Source: Planctomycetaceae bacterium (GTDB lineage: Bacteria > Planctomycetota > Planctomycetia > Pirellulales > Pirellulaceae). From it: 33,388 nt of DNA. Under the pieces are notes generated by a model that was given only the letters and a program-made list of their open reading frames with translations, had not been told where the DNA came from and did no database searches. Where the stretch lies: assembly GCA_947463915.1 (NCBI GenBank), contig CANHVO010000027.1, positions 1 through 33,388 on the forward strand, written 5' to 3'. Numbering within the stretch: the stretch's first letter is position 1; each line of letters opens with the position of its first letter. Of this stretch, positions 1 through 8,484 are shown in pieces. A program made the translations under genes and the position numbers.

Positions 1-107
1 ACTGTATACTCAAGATCGGCCTCCCTGATGTTCCTTAAGTTGCTTCGTAACAACAACTTATACGCAGGAGAGGCCACTTTTGTTTGCGACATGAATGAAT
101 AATCCGG

Positions 108-172
108 GTTTAACAGCCAGCCGAAGGCGTACTTTGCTTTTGTGACAGTACACCTTCGGCTGACTGTTAAAC
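108..172. repeat. Intergenic inverted repeat (hairpin)
   Basis: Two 25-nt arms (108-132 and 148-172) are almost exact reverse complements around a 15-nt spacer. They begin gtttaacagccagccgaagg and end in the matching complement. A related half-copy lies at 13252-13285. This is a dispersed palindromic intergenic repeat. No poly-T follows it, so a terminator role is not shown. The rest of 1-295 holds no recognisable gene. Confidence 0.75.
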
Positions 173-295
173 GAAATGCTTTTGAAAAAGCATTAAATCA
201 ACAATCCCCTAGCCGACTCGATTACAATTGTGGCCGCTTCTGCTAGATTGAAAGTCATTGCCTACCGGATTGAATCCTCCCCAAATGCCAGACAA

Positions 296-2794
296 ATGAT
301 TCAGCCAAAACTCTTCATCTTGGTTTTGATTCTCGCACAAAATTTTGGGCTGGTTGCCCTCTGTCAGTCACCTGAAAATCTAATCGTTCTACCTGAATCC
401 ATCCACGTTTCCGCGAACCACCCAAGTCAACTCCTGGTTTATCGAGTTCAAGCAGACGGGTCGCTATCGGACATTCGCACACGGCAAGACCTTCATATAG
501 AAGTGGCCGATCCTGAGATTGCACAAGTCACGCAGGAGTTAGCTATCGAGTTTCGCAAGCCAGGGGCAACAGTGGTCACTGTCCGTGTGGGCGAACATAG
601 TCGTCGAATCGAAGTGACTTCGATCGCAGAACTGCCGATCACTTTTACTCGCGATGTATCGGCAGTGATTGGGAAATCAGGTTGCAACTTAGGAACCTGC
701 CACGGCAGTCTTCACGGCAAGGCTGGACTGCGAATGAGTTTGCGAGGGGATGATCTCGCCTTTGATTACGATCGGTTGGTGCACGAATATGGTGGCCGTC
801 GAATCGATCCAATACTACCTGAAGAAAGCTTGCTGCTCCTCAAGGCAACAGGAGCCATATCGCATCAAGGTGGCCGCCGCTTCTCGGCGAAATCAGAGTC
901 GTATCGACAGTTGAAAGAGTGGATAGAACAGGGCGCTCCCTACAGTGAGTCGCCATCTTTGACGCGGTTACAGGTCCTACCCGAAGTTGCACGCATCGAC
1001 GACAGCAAAAAAACGGCAAAGATGCTAGTCTTGGCGCACTTCGCGGACGGCACAACTCGCGACGTAACGCGTTGGTCTCGGTTGGAAACAAGCATTCCCG
1101 GAGGGGCAACGATTACGGACGACGGCACAATTCAAGTGACAAAAGCCATCGACCTGTCGATCGGCGCATCGTATTTGAGCGGAAGAAGCGCCGGTAGGTT
1201 TACGTTTCTTGGCAAGACGGGAAAGTTAGAACCTGAGCAGCAACACGGAAACAACCCAATCGATTCTCTGGTTGGCACGCGTTTGTCACAGATGCGGATC
1301 CCTGCGGCTCTGGAGGTTGATGATGCCACCTTTCTGCGACGAGCCTATTTAGTCGCGGTGAGCCGACTCCCCACAAGTCAACAGACCAGAGATTTCTTAG
1401 CGGATGCAAGCGTTGACAAACGTGAGCGGATGATTGACGAGCTATTGGCCGATCATGGCTTCGACTTGACTTGGGCACTCCGGTGGAGCGATTTGTTGCG
1501 CAACGAAGACAAGGTCATGAGCAGCAAGGGAACCGCCTTGTTTCACCATTGGCTCACCGAGCAGATCGCCAAAGACCGCCCGTGGAACGAATGGACTGCC
1601 GAACTTGTTCGTTCCATCGGAAGCACCTACGAAAATCCACCCGCATCGTTTCATCGAACGCATCGCGACCCGATGACCGCTGCGGAATCGATCGGACAAG
1701 TCTTTTTAGGGGTACGAATTCAGTGCGCAAAATGCCATAACCATCCTTTCGATTCGTGGCGACAGGACGATTATTACGGCCTGTCCGCGTACTTCTCAAC
1801 GATCAGCCGCAAGCAAATAGACAACAACCCCAAGGATAAGCTCGATGTTCACGAAATCACAGGCGACGAAATCATCTCGCTCGAAGATCGCAAAGCGGAG
1901 ATTTACCATCCCGGGCTCTCCAAGAAAGTAACGACCAAGCCCCTGAGCAAGGCTCAATCGAACTCCCCGGAGACGCAATCCACTTCGCCGCAATCCCCAC
2001 TTGACGAGATTGCTGATTGGCTCACGCATGACAACGAGATGTTCGATCGGAATATGGCGAATCGAATTTGGTTTCAGTATTTTGGAATTGGGATTGTCGA
2101 TCCGCCCGATGATATGCGAGAGTCGAACCCGCCAAGCAACCCAGAACTTCTCGATTTTCTGGCACGGGAGTTTCGAAGTAGTGGCTATTCGTTGCGGCAT
2201 CTTTCCCGTTTGATTTTGACGAGCAAGGCTTTTGCACGACAAGGTTCACAGCAACGTGAGGAAACACTGGATGATTCCACGCTCAATGGCACGCCGTTGT
2301 TCTCGGACTACCGAATCCGTCGCATCAGCGCCGAGTCGCTCATCGATGCCATCAGTTCCGTAACGGACATCCCTTCCAAGTTTCCGGCCGCAAACACACC
2401 CGACATCGTTGCCAATCAAGCAATGGCGATGCCTGGTATCCCAAAAGGTCCCGGTTTCCTAAAGACCTTCGGCAAGCCGAATCGATTATTGATTTGCGAA
2501 TGCGAGCGATCCAATCAGGTTTCGCTAGTTCAGTCGTTGACGCTAGCGAACGGCCCGGAGGTCCAGGGCAAAATCACCTCAGATCAAAATGTCATCGCGA
2601 AAATGTTGTCTCAAAACGTGCTGCCCGAAAGCATCATCGAAGAAATCTATTTGCGGGCGCTGGCCAGAGTGCCGTACGATCATGAATGGACGGCGTTTCG
2701 CGAGATGATCGCAAGAGCCGAGCCCGTGAGGCAGGTTCTCGAAGATATCTTGTGGGCGGTGATCAATAGCAAAGAATTCGTCATGATTCGTTGA
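296..2794 (+). CDS. DUF1549/DUF1553 domain secreted protein
   Basis: This is an exported protein of the planctomycete cytochrome-like family, whose biochemical role is unknown. The chosen ATG begins a clear signal peptide (MIQPKLFILVLILAQNFG, then a cleavage region near ALCQ). The reading frame stays open to a GTG at 230, but that would place about 22 polar residues before the signal. A CxxxxCH motif (C130, C135, H136) comes after a Big2-like beta domain. DUF1549 carries the haem-like motif CAKCHNHPFD (C477, C480, H481), and DUF1553 fills the C-terminal third with NRIWFQYFG and RLILTSKAF-type sequence. The length, about 832 residues, is normal for the family. It is followed after 60 nt by a DUF1501 gene, its usual partner, so the two probably form one transcription unit acting outside the cytoplasmic membrane. 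Confidence 0.9.
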   Translation: MIQPKLFILVLILAQNFGLVALCQSPENLIVLPESIHVSANHPSQLLVYRVQADGSLSDIRTRQDLHIEVADPEIAQVTQELAIEFRKPGATVVTVRVGEHSRRIEVTSIAELPITFTRDVSAVIGKSGCNLGTCHGSLHGKAGLRMSLRGDDLAFDYDRLVHEYGGRRIDPILPEESLLLLKATGAISHQGGRRFSAKSESYRQLKEWIEQGAPYSESPSLTRLQVLPEVARIDDSKKTAKMLVLAHFADGTTRDVTRWSRLETSIPGGATITDDGTIQVTKAIDLSIGASYLSGRSAGRFTFLGKTGKLEPEQQHGNNPIDSLVGTRLSQMRIPAALEVDDATFLRRAYLVAVSRLPTSQQTRDFLADASVDKRERMIDELLADHGFDLTWALRWSDLLRNEDKVMSSKGTALFHHWLTEQIAKDRPWNEWTAELVRSIGSTYENPPASFHRTHRDPMTAAESIGQVFLGVRIQCAKCHNHPFDSWRQDDYYGLSAYFSTISRKQIDNNPKDKLDVHEITGDEIISLEDRKAEIYHPGLSKKVTTKPLSKAQSNSPETQSTSPQSPLDEIADWLTHDNEMFDRNMANRIWFQYFGIGIVDPPDDMRESNPPSNPELLDFLAREFRSSGYSLRHLSRLILTSKAFARQGSQQREETLDDSTLNGTPLFSDYRIRRISAESLIDAISSVTDIPSKFPAANTPDIVANQAMAMPGIPKGPGFLKTFGKPNRLLICECERSNQVSLVQSLTLANGPEVQGKITSDQNVIAKMLSQNVLPESIIEEIYLRALARVPYDHEWTAFREMIARAEPVRQVLEDILWAVINSKEFVMIR

Positions 2795-2842
2795 TGGCAG
2801 AGCCATGATTCGTTCACTGGGATAATGTTCATTGGGATAATC

Positions 2843-2848
2843 AGGAGG
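2843..2848 (+). promoter_or_regulatory. Shine-Dalgarno site of the DUF1501 gene
   Basis: AGGAGG lies 6 nt before the ATG at 2855. It decides that start over the in-frame ATG at 2825, which has no such site. Confidence 0.75.
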
Positions 2849-2854
2849 AATGTC

Positions 2855-4234
2855 ATGAGACAAGGTTGCAACGAGTTCAATCGCGGAGTCATCAGTCGAC
2901 GCGCACTGATCAGTCTTGGTGGCGTCGGTCTCGGCGGATTGAGTTTGGATCGAGTGTTGCAAGCCAGCGACACGAATGCGAGTTCGCTGCGTCCCAAGGC
3001 CAAAAACATTATCTTCTTGCACCAGTACGGCGGTCCTAGCCACATCGACACCTTCGATATGAAACCGCATGCGCCGACCGGCATACGTGGCGAGTTCAAT
3101 CCCATCGATTCATCGCTACCCGGCGTTCCCGTCTGCGAACACTTGCCTCGCTGGGGACAACAATTGCATAAATGGGCGCAGATTCGGTCTGTTCACCACG
3201 ACATGAAGAATCATAATTCTGCATGTTATTACTCGTTGACCGGCAAGCGACCGCCGACGGATGACATCCGGCTTCGTGACACGATGGAACTTTATCCTGC
3301 TTACGGCTCATCGGCGGCCAAATTTTTGTCGACTTCAGAAGGAGTCCCTCCCTTTATTGCGTTCCCGCATGTTCTGCGAGACGGAGCCATTTCCCCAGGG
3401 CAGCACGCTAGTTTTCTCGGCAAGCGATACGATCCCTTTTTTTTCGATTCGGATCCTAACTCCAAGGATTTTGGATTGCCAGAACTAGAATTGCCTAGTT
3501 CCATTTCGTTAGAAAGACTGGGACACCGTCGCGAGCTGCTCCGCGTGATCGACGAGCAATTGAAGTTGGCTGAAACATCCAGCGAGGCAAGAGGACTCGA
3601 TGAGTTTCAGCAGCAATCTTTGTCAATCCTATCTTCTCCGAATTTAAAAAAGGCCTTTGATTTAGCCAAAGAAGAGGATGCATTGAGGGATCGATATGGC
3701 CGAACAACGTACGGTCAATCATGCTTGCTCGCCCGGAGACTTGTCGAGGCGGGAGCTCGATTCGTGAACGTCTATTTTTCTCGCGGGATTGGGGGCAAGG
3801 GGAGCGAAGGGTGGGACACTCATCAAGATAATTTCAAAGACCTAAAAGAACGTTTGTTGCCCATGACAGATTGCACCGTGCCAACGTTGATCGACGACCT
3901 TGATGCACGTGGACTATTGGACGATACGTTGGTATTGTGGATGGGCGAGTTTGGCCGCGGGCCGCAAATCGGAGATCGAGATGGCAAAGGCAGGGGACAT
4001 TGGCCACACTGCTATACGGTCATGATGGCGGGTGGTGGCACCCGCGGAGGTGCAATCTTTGGCAAGAGCGATGAACGTGGTGCTTACCCGGCGGCATCAC
4101 CAGTTGGACCTGAGGATGTCTCTGCAACGTTGTTTTGGGCGTTAGGCATTGAGCCCAATAAAGAGGTGCGGGACACACAGGGGCGTCCGCTACCCATCGC
4201 AAGCGGTGCGCCGATTGAATCCATTTTCGGCTGA
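2855..4234 (+). CDS. DUF1501 family exported protein
   Basis: This is a DUF1501 protein of the alkaline-phosphatase/sulfatase-like fold; its substrate is unknown. The start is set by the AGGAGG site. The N-terminus carries a twin-arginine-type signal, SRRALISLGGVGLGGLSL, so export through the Tat system is likely. Family motifs visible are HQYGGPSHIDTFDMKP early, GWDTHQDNF in the middle, and WMGEFGRGP followed by GRGHWPHCYTVMMAGGG near the end. The length of 459 residues is typical. It sits 60 nt downstream of the DUF1549/DUF1553 gene, an arrangement common in Planctomycetota, where such pairs are often suspected to act in breakdown of complex sulfated or glycosylated material; that role is inference. 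Confidence 0.9.
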   Translation: MRQGCNEFNRGVISRRALISLGGVGLGGLSLDRVLQASDTNASSLRPKAKNIIFLHQYGGPSHIDTFDMKPHAPTGIRGEFNPIDSSLPGVPVCEHLPRWGQQLHKWAQIRSVHHDMKNHNSACYYSLTGKRPPTDDIRLRDTMELYPAYGSSAAKFLSTSEGVPPFIAFPHVLRDGAISPGQHASFLGKRYDPFFFDSDPNSKDFGLPELELPSSISLERLGHRRELLRVIDEQLKLAETSSEARGLDEFQQQSLSILSSPNLKKAFDLAKEEDALRDRYGRTTYGQSCLLARRLVEAGARFVNVYFSRGIGGKGSEGWDTHQDNFKDLKERLLPMTDCTVPTLIDDLDARGLLDDTLVLWMGEFGRGPQIGDRDGKGRGHWPHCYTVMMAGGGTRGGAIFGKSDERGAYPAASPVGPEDVSATLFWALGIEPNKEVRDTQGRPLPIASGAPIESIFG

Positions 4235-4290
4235 CAAACGCACTCCGTGGGTCACTATTGCCGAGAATGACCTTGCAAACCGTAGGTATT

Positions 4291-4353
4291 GTCGCAAATG
4301 CTTGGTTTGCAAAAGGCGTGCGCGGTGCTAGTAGCACGCCAAGCATTTGCGAC
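4291..4353. repeat. Two-part inverted repeat downstream of DUF1501 gene
   Basis: GTCGCAAATGCTT (4291-4303) pairs with AAGCATTTGCGAC (4341-4353). Inside it GGCGTGC (4315-4321) pairs with GCACGCC (4334-4340). The right arms are the beginning of the 70-bp tandem repeat that follows, so the array starts with an inverted extra half-unit. There is no T-tract. Confidence 0.7.
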
Positions 4354-4597
4354 GATTCGGGACGAGCCCGAATGTCGCGGGAAGCTGTCGGACGGTGCTA
4401 GTAGCACGCCAAGCATTTGCGACGAGTCGGGACGAGCCCGACCGTCGCGGGAAGCTGTCGGACGGTACTAGTAGCACGCCAAGCATTTGCGACGATTCGG
4501 GACGAGCCCGAATGTCGCGGGAAGCTGTCGGACGGTGCTAATAGCACGCCAAGCAATTGCGCGACGAGTCGGGACGAGCCCAACCTTCGCGGGAAGA
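4331..4597. repeat. 70-bp tandem repeat, three units plus a decayed fourth
   Basis: Units begin at 4331, 4401, 4471 and 4541. Units 1 and 3 are identical over 70 nt; unit 2 differs at four positions; unit 4 is diverged and incomplete. Each unit contains two potential hairpins: gtgct/agcac across the unit boundary, and ATTCGGG-acgag-CCCGAAT (4355-4373 in unit 1). In unit 2 one T-A pair of the latter has become G-C. The array has no stop codons in several frames and so mimics small genes, but these are not credible as coding. No unique spacers are present, so it is not CRISPR. Confidence 0.85.
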
Positions 4598-4676
4598 ATT
4601 TGTCTGCGGGGCTTGCAAATCGAAAGAACCGGCCAAGGATTCAGGCCTCTTTTGTCGGCTGCCTCTCAAAGACAAG

Positions 4677-4910
4677 TTACCAAGGCTTAACTTTCCAGCC
4701 AACATAAAATCCGGCGACAAAAACGAGACACGAAGCGATCATGGGCCGCTTTCTCAAATAGTGAGAGAACGAGTCGCGGACCTCTCCCAGAAGTACTTCA
4801 AAGTCCTCCTTCTGCGAGTCGCAAGCTTGGACCATCGAGCACTCGATATTCAACTGAGCTGTACCAGCACTCAAGCTGGGCTCTTTCGCTGTGTCGCCAA
4901 CATTTTCCAT
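4677..4910 (-). CDS. Small DUF883/YqjD-like membrane-anchored protein
   Basis: This is a 77-residue protein with a soluble, mildly acidic N-terminal part and one C-terminal membrane segment, RKRPMIASCLVFVAGFYVGW, ending in a short basic tail. That layout matches the C-terminus of ElaB/YqjD/DUF883 proteins, which tether to the inner membrane. An AAGGA site lies 8 nt before the start. It is the last gene of a five-gene operon on this strand, 27 nt after the holin-like gene. Its role is unknown; the operon context suggests envelope or stress physiology. Confidence 0.65.
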   Translation of the reverse strand: MENVGDTAKEPSLSAGTAQLNIECSMVQACDSQKEDFEVLLGEVRDSFSHYLRKRPMIASCLVFVAGFYVGWKVKPW

Positions 4911-4937
4911 TGCAATATCCTTCTTCGAAGCTTACTT

Positions 4938-5381
4938 CTACCTGGGTGAATCGCCACTAAAAACATCCTTTGCCCACTCAAAATTCTTGGTGAACTCTTC
5001 CATACTTCGCTTGAATTGTTCCCCTGTTTTGGAAAGAGACTTCAGTGCTATTCCAATCATTGCGATGCTGACCAGCGATAGTCCAAATCCAACCGTCAAT
5101 TGTGCTATCCAGGTTTCAAGACCGAGAAGATAAGCAACAGCCGAAGCCGCTCCGAGAAAAAGCACAGGCATGCAACCCAAGAGACTCAAACATCCGATCA
5201 AAGCGAACAGCACAGCCGTCATGGATTTTTCGACAGCCGACTTCGCATCAGCCCTGAGGAGCTTCCCTTGAAGCTCAGCCAATTCGAACAGGTCGCATCC
5301 AAATTTTCCAGCCGACGATCGGAACTGGCCGACAGGGCTAGCATGTTGATACTCCTGACTCATCTTTTCGACGTCAACCAT
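4938..5381 (-). CDS. Phage holin superfamily (YqjE-like) membrane protein
   Basis: This 147-residue protein has an amphipathic N-terminal region (FELAELQGKLLRADAKSAVEK) followed by two long hydrophobic segments separated by a short turn, the layout of the Holin-X/YqjE family. A GGAGG site (5391-5395) lies 9 nt before the chosen ATG. A second in-frame ATG at 5363 overlaps the preceding stop as ATGA, so coupled translation from there is also possible. Despite the family name, chromosomal members next to DUF883 genes are not thought to be lysis proteins. It lies between two DUF883-like genes. Confidence 0.75.
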   Translation of the reverse strand: MVDVEKMSQEYQHASPVGQFRSSAGKFGCDLFELAELQGKLLRADAKSAVEKSMTAVLFALIGCLSLLGCMPVLFLGAASAVAYLLGLETWIAQLTVGFGLSLVSIAMIGIALKSLSKTGEQFKRSMEEFTKNFEWAKDVFSGDSPR

Positions 5382-5581
5382 CCTAAAATGCCTCCAGCGA
5401 CGAAGGCTGCTGACAAAAATGCGGAGGGCTTTGTCGCAATCAGCCTTCGTATCTGATCCGGGATTGCGGATACAGAGAAACCAGCCTCACTGCGTTCCAA
5501 AGCAACTCGTTTTGCACAATCTGCATAACAACTCTCAGGCGATGTCGTTGATTCGCGAATTGAATTGGTGAAGTCGATCAC
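5360..5581 (-). CDS. Short DUF883-like membrane protein, GTG start
   Basis: This protein of about 73 residues ends in a membrane anchor, PSAFLSAAFVAGGILGWLTS, followed by KR. It strongly resembles the C-termini of its operon neighbours. The frame is open further upstream to an ATG at 5677, but that would overlap the preceding gene by about 140 nt. I prefer the GTG at 5581, which has AGGGA upstream and overlaps the preceding gene by only 47 nt. The middle part (RVALERSEAGFSVSAIPDQIRRLIATKP) resembles DUF883. Start uncertain, reading frame likely real. Confidence 0.55.
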   Translation of the reverse strand: MIDFTNSIRESTTSPESCYADCAKRVALERSEAGFSVSAIPDQIRRLIATKPSAFLSAAFVAGGILGWLTSKR

Positions 5582-5969
5582 TTGAGTCCCTTTCGGAAAG
5601 GCTGCGCTGTATAAGGTTTGCAAAATAGCTTCTGATCGCGGAAGATGCGATCGACGTGCCCAAAGTGATAACTCCACCTGCGAAGTTTGACTTTGCTGAT
5701 CTATTGTTCAGCAGATCGCTCGAAATGGGGGAAATACTAGCCTGCGGCTTCGTGATGGCACGCATGGTGCTTCGCACGATTGCAAACCCCAAAACGGATG
5801 CAGCAGCTACCGAAACGAGCGGTTTAGTCAGAACGTATTCTTTCCAGTCGACCAGCCGCTTCGCTTCTCCCTGAAGCTCGAACGCATGTGAGCGCCCCGA
5901 AGAACGTACAGATCGCATACGCTCAATGATCAAGTTCGCATCCTCAGTCTCTTGTTCACTGCTCTTCAT
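5535..5969 (-). CDS. DUF883-like membrane protein
   Basis: This 144-residue protein opens with a polar helical region rich in Glu and Arg. A hydrophobic segment (KPLVSVAAASVLGFAIVRS) sits near residues 50-68 and a second weak one (GGVITLGTSIASSAIRSYF) near 98-116. Its ATG lies one base after the stop of the CsbD gene, so translation is almost certainly coupled. It belongs to the same DUF883/YqjD-type group as its neighbours, though assignment rests on layout rather than on a strong motif. Confidence 0.6.
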   Translation of the reverse strand: MKSSEQETEDANLIIERMRSVRSSGRSHAFELQGEAKRLVDWKEYVLTKPLVSVAAASVLGFAIVRSTMRAITKPQASISPISSDLLNNRSAKSNFAGGVITLGTSIASSAIRSYFANLIQRSLSERDSSDRLHQFNSRINDIA

Positions 5970-5970
5970 G

Positions 5971-6396
5971 CTATCGCCTTCGGTTTGACATCGACAATCC
6001 TAATACGACACCCGCGACAATTCCAGTTCCGATTGCCAATGCGAGCGACTCAATAGGCCTGCGACCAATGCCCTGAGCCGTATAATCGAGACCTTTCTTC
6101 GCTTCCGAAGCAACCCGATCGTAGTTCTCACGAATTGCGTCACCCGCAGCGTCGGCATAGTGCGATGCGCGATTTGCTACCTGATGGTACGTTGTTCCAG
6201 CGGTGTCGCAGCAGTCCGTGATGAACGCTGCAATTTGCTCCTTGCTTTGGCCGGACTTTTTCTGCACAAGCCCAACCAGCTGTTCGAAGTTTCCTTCCAC
6301 TCGAGTCAGTTCATCTTTCGTAAGCTCGCCAAACTTTGCTTTGAGCGAGCCTACAACGCTATTCCAATTGCCCATCAACTGATCTCTAGTAACCAT
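5971..6396 (-). CDS. CsbD domain fused to a DUF883-like membrane anchor
   Basis: Residues 1-60 show the CsbD stress-protein pattern (MVTRDQLMGNWNSVVGSLK, then KFGELTKDELTRVEGNFEQL). Residues 60-110 form a helical linker, and the C-terminus is a membrane segment (IESLALAIGTGIVAGVVLGL) ending SNRRR, as in YqjD-type proteins. Ordinary CsbD proteins are about 60-70 residue soluble proteins, so this is a membrane-tethered variant. The ATG at 6396 is set by GAGGTT upstream; the in-frame extension to 6564 is rejected because the domain begins at this Met. It is the first gene of the five-gene operon. Confidence 0.75.
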   Translation of the reverse strand: MVTRDQLMGNWNSVVGSLKAKFGELTKDELTRVEGNFEQLVGLVQKKSGQSKEQIAAFITDCCDTAGTTYHQVANRASHYADAAGDAIRENYDRVASEAKKGLDYTAQGIGRRPIESLALAIGTGIVAGVVLGLSMSNRRR

Positions 6397-6638
6397 AGAT
6401 ATAACCTCAACCGTACGAATTTTTCGAACAAATGTTGCTGGATCGCTCCGAGGATCGAGCTTCGATAACCGATAATTGCAATCGCCATGCCGAGCGCCAA
6501 ATCTATCGAAATGGATGGAGAAACATGACGCCATCGTTCTAGAATCACTCAAACTGCTCGGCAATCGATCAACTAAGCTACGAAATGTACCTCTGACATG
6601 TTGACGCTAGTCTGTCAAACGCGACAAACTCAGAGCAC

Positions 6639-6651
6639 GTCTTATTAAGAC
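6639..6651. promoter_or_regulatory. Short palindrome upstream of the stress operon
   Basis: GTCTTATTAAGAC is a near-perfect 13-nt palindrome about 240 nt before the CsbD start. It could be an operator, but nothing else supports this. No convincing -10/-35 pair was found. Confidence 0.2.
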
Positions 6652-6715
6652 TATGCGGCAAATGAAAAAATTAGCCGAACGGCGTTAGCCGCATTCTGTT
6701 CTGTTGAGATATGCA

Positions 6716-6743
6716 GACACCCTCCCAGCAGCGGGAGGGTGTC
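6716..6743. repeat. Perfect 11-bp hairpin
   Basis: GACACCCTCCC and GGGAGGGTGTC enclose a 6-nt loop. The sequence resembles the ccctccc/gggaggg repeats at 8485-8602 and 20097-20157. No poly-T follows it on either strand. Confidence 0.7.
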
Positions 6744-6795
6744 TAGACAGGTCGCTCTCACCTAGTGTTGCGATTCTTAGTTAACGAGTGATAGG

Positions 6796-6833
6796 CTTCC
6801 AGCCTGTCGGTACTGCGGTTGACAGGCTGGAAG
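6796..6833. repeat. Perfect 13-bp inverted repeat
   Basis: CTTCCAGCCTGTC (6796-6808) and GACAGGCTGGAAG (6821-6833) enclose 12 nt. It stands alone in the gap between the stress operon and fumC. The remainder of 6397-6981 shows no gene. Confidence 0.7.
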
Positions 6834-6963
6834 TCCCACATCCATAAACTCAAGTTTTTTGCTCAAGGTCAATTAGAGAAAACCGCACTAGAAGACTACA
6901 AAGGTCCGTTGGCACGAAAATGCAGAAAGCGTGCAACCTCAAAACGTGCGCCTCAAGTTGCCC

Positions 6964-7003
6964 AAAAATCGGATGACCGGCTTAAGCCTGTGGTTCGGTC
7001 ATC
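6964..7003 (-). terminator. Rho-independent terminator of fumC, overlapping its stop codon
   Basis: On the - strand GATGACCG (7003-6996) pairs with CGGTCATC (6979-6972) and is followed by CCGATTTTT. The fumC stop codon lies in the loop, which also contains the palindrome GCTTAAGC. Confidence 0.6.
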
Positions 7004-8418
7004 GTAAATGGATCGAGCGCAGCATCTAATGTTTCCTTGGGCAAAACGCTCTGCTCAACACACAGTTCGCGAATCGTCTTTCCGGATGCAAACGCCTCTT
7101 TCGTTAGCTTGGCCGCCTTCTCGTATCCGATGTACGGATTGAGGCTTGTCACCATGGAAAGGCTTTGCTCTACAGCCGCTTCGCAGGCCTCTGGATTGGC
7201 TTCTAGGCCATCCATGCAGAATTCGATGAAGGCACCAATGCCGTTCGATAACAATGCAACGCTTTCCAACATCGCGTCTCCCATGACCGGCATCATGATG
7301 TTCAATTGGAAATTGCCACCCGATGCACCGCACAACGTCATGGTCGTATCATTGCCCATTACCCGTGCAGTCAACTGCATCATGCTTTCGCACATCACTG
7401 GATTGACTTTGCCTGGCATGATCGACGAACCAGGTTGACGGTCAGGCAAAATGACTTCGTAGAATCCGCAACGCGGCCCCGAACCGAGCCAACGGATGTT
7501 GTTCGCAACGTTAAACAAAGTCATCGCAATCGATTTGATTTGTCCGTGCGATTCAACCAATCCATCGCGCTGCGCGTTGGCTTCAAAGTGGTCTGCTGCT
7601 TCGACAAACGGAATACCGGTTTGATTGGCCAAGTTCTCAGCAACTCGGCGACCGAACTCAGGATGGGTGTTGATACCGCTACCTACTGCCGTCCCGCCGA
7701 CTGGCAACTCCAAGACTGCCTTCATGGCAACTTTAGCTCGTTCGATCGACAACTCGATCTGACGCGCGAAGCCGCCGAACTCTTGACCGAGTCGCAATGG
7801 AGTCGCGTCCATCAAGTGCGTGCGACCAATTTTAATGATCTTGTCCCACTTCAAGGCTTTCTCTCGCATCACGCGATGAAGTCGTTCCAATTGCGGAATA
7901 AGGCTGCTGTGGATCTCACAAGCGGTCGCTACGTGGATGGCGGTTGGGAACGTATCGTTGGTGCTCTGCCCCATGTTGACGTGATCGTTTGGATGGATCG
8001 GCTTACTTTTGGCAAATCGATCACCGCCAATGATTTCGATGGCGCGGTTCGAAATCACTTCATTGATGTTCATGTTGCTCGATGTGCCCGAGCCCGTTTG
8101 GAAAACATCGATTGGGAATTCACCGTCCATCTTGCCATCGATGACTTCTTGGCAGGCCTCGACCATCGCCTTCACTTGATCGTGACTCAGGGTGTTCTTG
8201 CCCGAGCCAGTGAGTTTGCCAAGATCGTTGTTGGCGATCGCGCACGCCAATTTGACTCGTCCCATGCCGCGAATCAGGGCTGTTGGCAATCGCCAACCGG
8301 AGATCGGAAAGTTCTCAACGGCACGCTGGGTTTGGGAGCTGTAGTAAGCATTGACGGGCACTTGGACTTCGCCCATCGAGTCAACTTCGGTTCGAAACGA
8401 TTCTGGTTTGTTGGTCAT
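6982..8418 (-). CDS. fumC: Fumarate hydratase class II
   Basis: This enzyme interconverts fumarate and malate in the TCA cycle, as a cytoplasmic homotetramer that needs no iron-sulfur cluster. Its 478 residues match the usual length. Diagnostic stretches are TGSGTSSNMNINEVISNRA, GRTHLMDATPL, the substrate loop GSSIMPGKVNPVMCE and the C-terminal LNPYIGYEKAAKL. The Met in GRTHLMDATP stands where many class II fumarases have Gln; aspartase signatures are not evident. The start ATG fits the family N-terminus (FRTEVDSMGEVQVP) but has no clear Shine-Dalgarno site. The neighbours are unrelated in function and the gene has its own terminator. Confidence 0.95.
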   Translation of the reverse strand: MTNKPESFRTEVDSMGEVQVPVNAYYSSQTQRAVENFPISGWRLPTALIRGMGRVKLACAIANNDLGKLTGSGKNTLSHDQVKAMVEACQEVIDGKMDGEFPIDVFQTGSGTSSNMNINEVISNRAIEIIGGDRFAKSKPIHPNDHVNMGQSTNDTFPTAIHVATACEIHSSLIPQLERLHRVMREKALKWDKIIKIGRTHLMDATPLRLGQEFGGFARQIELSIERAKVAMKAVLELPVGGTAVGSGINTHPEFGRRVAENLANQTGIPFVEAADHFEANAQRDGLVESHGQIKSIAMTLFNVANNIRWLGSGPRCGFYEVILPDRQPGSSIMPGKVNPVMCESMMQLTARVMGNDTTMTLCGASGGNFQLNIMMPVMGDAMLESVALLSNGIGAFIEFCMDGLEANPEACEAAVEQSLSMVTSLNPYIGYEKAAKLTKEAFASGKTIRELCVEQSVLPKETLDAALDPFTMTEPQA

Positions 8419-8484
8419 GATTGTGGGGTGGTAAATGGATAGTGATGATTTGTTTAATGGTATTTGCGTGGCAATTCTACAAAA

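Noticed and set aside
4331-4597. Possible CRISPR array
   Set aside because: The repeats are directly adjacent, 70 nt long, with no unique spacers and no cas genes nearby.
7306-8442. 378-codon + strand reading frame
   Set aside because: It lies antisense to fumC, which is unambiguous.
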